From positions 1-7,606 of the forward strand of contig CAJTXF010000097.1 in NCBI GenBank assembly GCA_910580045.1: a DNA stretch of 7,606 nucleotides, given 5' to 3'. The notes under the pieces are model-generated. The model was not told where the DNA came from. It did not search any database and saw only the letters and a program-made list of their open reading frames with translations. Of this stretch, positions 5,844-7,606 are shown piece after piece; position 1 is the first letter of the stretch; the number at the start of each line of letters is the position of its first letter. A program made the translations under genes and the position numbers. The DNA is from an uncultured Eubacteriales bacterium. Its GTDB lineage: Bacteria > Bacillota > Clostridia > Oscillospirales > Acutalibacteraceae.

Positions 5844-6697
5844 AAAATATGGCTCAGATTGTTCATGATTTTTTCCGCTGTTTGTGGACGGTTCATGGTA
5901 TAGAGGTGAATATGCTGAATGCCATTGGCGACCAAATCCACGATTTGGTCAGTTGCATAGGCAATTCCAGCCTGCTCCATGGCCTGTGGGTCATCTGAAA
6001 ACTTATCTGCAATCGCTAAAAACCGGGCAGGCATGGTGGCGCCAGACAATTCTGTGGAGCGTTTCACTTGCCGGGCATTGATGATGGGCATAATTCCAGG
6101 AATAATAGGCACGCTGATACCTGCCGCATAGGCCCGGTAGAGGAAATTGTAGAAGAGATTGTTGTCAAAAAACATCTGCGTGGTCAGGAAATCCACGCCT
6201 GCGTCCACCTTTTCCTTTAGGTAAGCAATATCATCCTGCTTGTGGGGACACTCCACATGCCCCTCTGGATAACAAGCTCCGCCTACACAGAAGCCGCCAA
6301 TTTCGCGAATTTCCTGTATCAAATGAATAGCGTGGGTGTAATAGCCGCCTTCTGTAAAGCCTTTTGGCTTGTCGCCTCGAAGCGCCATAATATTTTCAAT
6401 CCCATTTGCTCTTAAATCAGCCAGCTGGCATTTTATCTGCTCCGGATTTGAGTCAATACAGGTCAAATGTGCCAGGGAAGTGGTACCGCAGGTGTCCTGA
6501 GTATAAGCCGCAACTTCTGTGGTCTTTTTGGAGGTACTGCCGCCTGCACCATAAGTCACGCTGATGAAATCCACACCAATTTTGCTGATTCTGTCTACCA
6601 CTCGAAAAACTTCGCTGAAATCCCCTTCCTTTTTGGGTGGGAAAATCTCGCAGGAAAAAGAGATTTGGTCTTTCTCTAAAATTTCCTTAATCTTCAT
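5837..6697 (-). CDS. metF: 5,10-methylenetetrahydrofolate reductase
   Basis: A 286-residue single-domain TIM-barrel flavoprotein that reduces methylene-THF to methyl-THF, the methyl donor for MetH. Visible hallmarks are SCEIFPPK with E17 (the catalytic acid of the E. coli enzyme), VTYGAGGST (47-55), HLTC (77-80), ALRGD with D109, YPEGH (143-147) and TQMFFD with Q174 (173-178). Length matches bacterial MetF (about 290). The start at 6697 is preferred because AAGGA (6707-6711) is nine bases away; an in-frame ATG at 6706 touches it with no spacer, and the longer open frame to 6787 crosses the promoter. The gene is first in the metF - reactivation - metH operon. No metV (zinc-domain partner of acetogen MetF) is visible nearby, so the electron donor, NADH or otherwise, cannot be named. 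Confidence 0.96.
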   Translation of the reverse strand: MKIKEILEKDQISFSCEIFPPKKEGDFSEVFRVVDRISKIGVDFISVTYGAGGSTSKKTTEVAAYTQDTCGTTSLAHLTCIDSNPEQIKCQLADLRANGIENIMALRGDKPKGFTEGGYYTHAIHLIQEIREIGGFCVGGACYPEGHVECPHKQDDIAYLKEKVDAGVDFLTTQMFFDNNLFYNFLYRAYAAGISVPIIPGIMPIINARQVKRSTELSGATMPARFLAIADKFSDDPQAMEQAGIAYATDQIVDLVANGIQHIHLYTMNRPQTAEKIMNNLSHILR

Positions 6698-6706
6698 GTT
6701 TGTCAT

Positions 6707-6711
6707 TCCTT
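6707..6711 (-). promoter_or_regulatory. Ribosome site deciding the metF start
   Basis: AAGGA on the - strand is nine bases from ATG at 6697 and directly adjacent to another in-frame ATG at 6706. Spacing favours 6697, which is also where the family's conserved N-terminus (KIKEILEK) begins. Confidence 0.68.
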
Positions 6712-6752
6712 CATTTATGATTTTCTGCAGCTTAATCCATATTCTTGGAATT

Positions 6753-6781
6753 ATTATATCACAGGTTTGAGAGTTTGAAAA
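6753..6781 (-). promoter_or_regulatory. Sigma-A-like promoter of the metF-metH operon
   Basis: On the - strand a perfect TATAAT (6758 down to 6753) is preceded by TG one base upstream, giving an extended -10. A TTTTCA -35 element (6781-6776, four of six consensus bases) stands exactly 17 bases away. The expected transcript start is near 6746, giving a leader of about 50 bases before metF. That is too short for a SAM, cobalamin or T-box element, so regulation, if any, would be at the promoter. Confidence 0.78.
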
Positions 6782-6783
6782 GT

Positions 6784-6812
6784 GCATACTTCATATTGCC
6801 CAAGCATACTTT
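6784..6812 (+). promoter_or_regulatory. Candidate sporulation-sigma (sigma-E/G type) promoter of cwlD
   Basis: GCATA at 6784-6788 and CATACTTT at 6805-6812 are separated so that ATA-16-CATACTTT matches the sigma-E pattern ATA-16-CATACANT in all but one defined base; it also resembles sigma-G elements. In B. subtilis cwlD is transcribed by sporulation sigma factors, so this fits. Weak points: the start would fall near 6818-6820, leaving the ribosome site at the very 5' end, and the match could reflect the 8-base direct repeat GCATACTT itself. Confidence 0.4.
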
Positions 6813-6818
6813 GCTTTT

Positions 6819-6824
6819 GGGAGG
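6819..6824 (+). promoter_or_regulatory. Ribosome site deciding the cwlD start
   Basis: GGGAGG is two bases before ATG at 6827 but eight before the in-frame ATG at 6833, so translation probably begins at 6833 (MKRKAACF). Confidence 0.7.
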
Positions 6825-6832
6825 TCATGCCA

Positions 6833-7570
6833 ATGAAACGAAAGGCTGCATGTTTTATCTTATTCTGTGGAGCTATTGCGCTTTTTGCTATGCAAACCCT
6901 GCAGGCATTTGGAATCGTTGCTTTTCATGCCGATTTTTTTGCTAAAAAAGGAACTGTAATTATTGACGCTGGACATGGTGGGGAGGACGGCGGCGCTATA
7001 GGTAGTAATGGAGTGCTGGAAAAAGAAATTAACTTGGCAATTGCCCTGGAACTGGAAAAAAACTTGAAGCAAAACAATTTTGATGTGATTATGGTGCGAG
7101 ATTCTGACAGGTCTGTGGGTGACCAGACGCTGGGCAGTATTTCGGAAAGAAAACGCTCAGACACCAAAAACCGCCTGAGTATGGTGGAGGAGGCGGGGGA
7201 ATGTATCCTCATCAGCATCCATCAAAATCACTTTTCTGAAAGCAAATACAGCGGCGCTCAGGTTTTTTACTCGCCCAACCGGCCGGAAAGCGCGGAGTTG
7301 GCGGAAGCAATCCGCCAAAATATCGTTCAGGATTTGCAGCCGGAAAACAAGCGAGAGAACAAAGAGGCAGGCAGCAACATTTATCTTCTGCACAAATGCC
7401 AGGTTCCCGGTGTTTTGGTAGAGTGCGGCTTTCTCTCCAATCCAGAGGAGAACGGCAAGTTGTGCAATGAGACCTATCAAAAAGATATGGCTGCTGCCAT
7501 TTATAATGGACTGATTGATTATTTGGAGAGCCAGCCCAGTGAAGCCAGTTCATCATCTCTCTCAGAATAA
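6833..7570 (+). CDS. cwlD: N-acetylmuramoyl-L-alanine amidase, CwlD type
   Basis: A 245-residue zinc amidase (Amidase_3) cleaving the bond between muramic acid and the L-alanine of the stem peptide. In spore formers CwlD strips peptides from cortex glycan so that, with the deacetylase PdaA, muramic-delta-lactam forms and germination enzymes recognise the cortex. Residues about 4-30 form a hydrophobic signal or membrane anchor (AACFILFCGAIALFAM). The catalytic domain follows: VIIDAGHGG with zinc ligand H48, KEIN with E65, SIHQN with H130, and VECGFLSN with catalytic E197. Length agrees with B. subtilis CwlD (about 237). A serine-rich tail ends the protein. There is no cell-wall-binding repeat or SPOR domain, which supports CwlD over a general autolysin. 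It diverges from metF, with 135 bases between the starts. Confidence 0.9.
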   Translation: MKRKAACFILFCGAIALFAMQTLQAFGIVAFHADFFAKKGTVIIDAGHGGEDGGAIGSNGVLEKEINLAIALELEKNLKQNNFDVIMVRDSDRSVGDQTLGSISERKRSDTKNRLSMVEEAGECILISIHQNHFSESKYSGAQVFYSPNRPESAELAEAIRQNIVQDLQPENKRENKEAGSNIYLLHKCQVPGVLVECGFLSNPEENGKLCNETYQKDMAAAIYNGLIDYLESQPSEASSSSLSE

Positions 7571-7601
7571 AGCCGGGAGTGTCCGTTCCGAGGAGTTTTT
7601 C

Positions 7602-7606
7602 GTGTT
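7602..7606 (+). other. Possible start of a further gene, cut by the window edge
   Basis: Thirty-one bases after the cwlD stop, GAGGAG (7590-7595) is followed six bases later by GTG at 7602. This looks like a ribosome site and start of a downstream co-transcribed gene, but only five bases of it are present, so no product can be assigned. No convincing terminator is seen between 7571 and 7601. Confidence 0.25.

Noticed and set aside
6698..6787. Longer metF start giving 30 more residues
   Set aside because: The extension would be read across the TATAAT promoter and its sequence is unlike any MetF N-terminus.
6698..6832. SAM, cobalamin or T-box riboswitch in the metF-cwlD gap
   Set aside because: The gap is 135 bases shared by two divergent leaders; no B12-box, SAM aptamer core or T-box sequence is visible and the predicted metF leader is about 50 bases.
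7571..7601. Terminator after cwlD
   Set aside because: Only a short imperfect pairing (CGGGA with TCCG) is present, and the following T-run sits between a good ribosome site and a GTG, which is better read as a gene start.
1..7606. CRISPR arrays, insertion sequences, phage or defence genes
   Set aside because: Read through by eye on both strands; no repeat-spacer pattern, transposase, terminal inverted repeats or phage-type genes were seen.

Overview
The window most likely comes from the chromosome of a Gram-positive, spore-forming Clostridia member (Eubacteriales), possibly a gut Oscillospiraceae or relative. The pointers are strong AGGAGG-type ribosome sites, hairpin-plus-U terminators, a tRNA with an encoded CCA end, a CwlD-type sporulation amidase, and a methionine synthase whose reactivation domain is a separate gene. 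By eye G+C is around half. Genus-level placement is a guess.

Layout, left to right. (1) Positions 1-106: the 3' part of a tRNA-Cys(GCA) gene, cut by the window edge, with its terminator. (2) Positions 124-2745, + strand: a tight four-gene cluster encoding a RimJ/RimL-like GNAT acetyltransferase, an AAC(3)/YokD-family acetyltransferase starting at TTG, a xylose-isomerase-like TIM-barrel protein, and a stand-alone GyrI-like ligand-binding protein. Its first ribosome site begins one base after the tRNA terminator U-tract, so it has no visible promoter of its own. (3) Positions 2747-2789: a strong hairpin shared by two convergent operons. (4) Positions 2799-6697, - strand: a methionine/one-carbon operon in the order metF, MetH reactivation-domain gene, metH. 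A sigma-A-like promoter at 6753-6781 drives it and its leader is only about 50 nt. (5) Positions 6833-7570, + strand: cwlD, divergent from metF, with a candidate sporulation-sigma promoter. A possible further gene start lies at the right edge.

How the genes work together. MetF reduces methylene-THF to methyl-THF. MetH passes that methyl group through cobalamin to homocysteine, giving methionine. The reactivation protein, translationally coupled to metH by an ATGA overlap, should rescue oxidised cobalamin using SAM and an electron donor. CwlD belongs to spore cortex maturation. The four-gene cluster is the least understood part: two unrelated acetyltransferases, a possible sugar or cyclitol isomerase/epimerase and a small-molecule-binding domain suggest handling of a small amino- or hydroxy-compound, but no substrate can be read from the sequence.

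Most of the window is recognisable core metabolism. The points most worth a second look are the promoterless acetyltransferase cluster behind the tRNA, the four-cysteine tail of the MetH reactivation protein, and the back-to-back vegetative and sporulation promoters between metF and cwlD.
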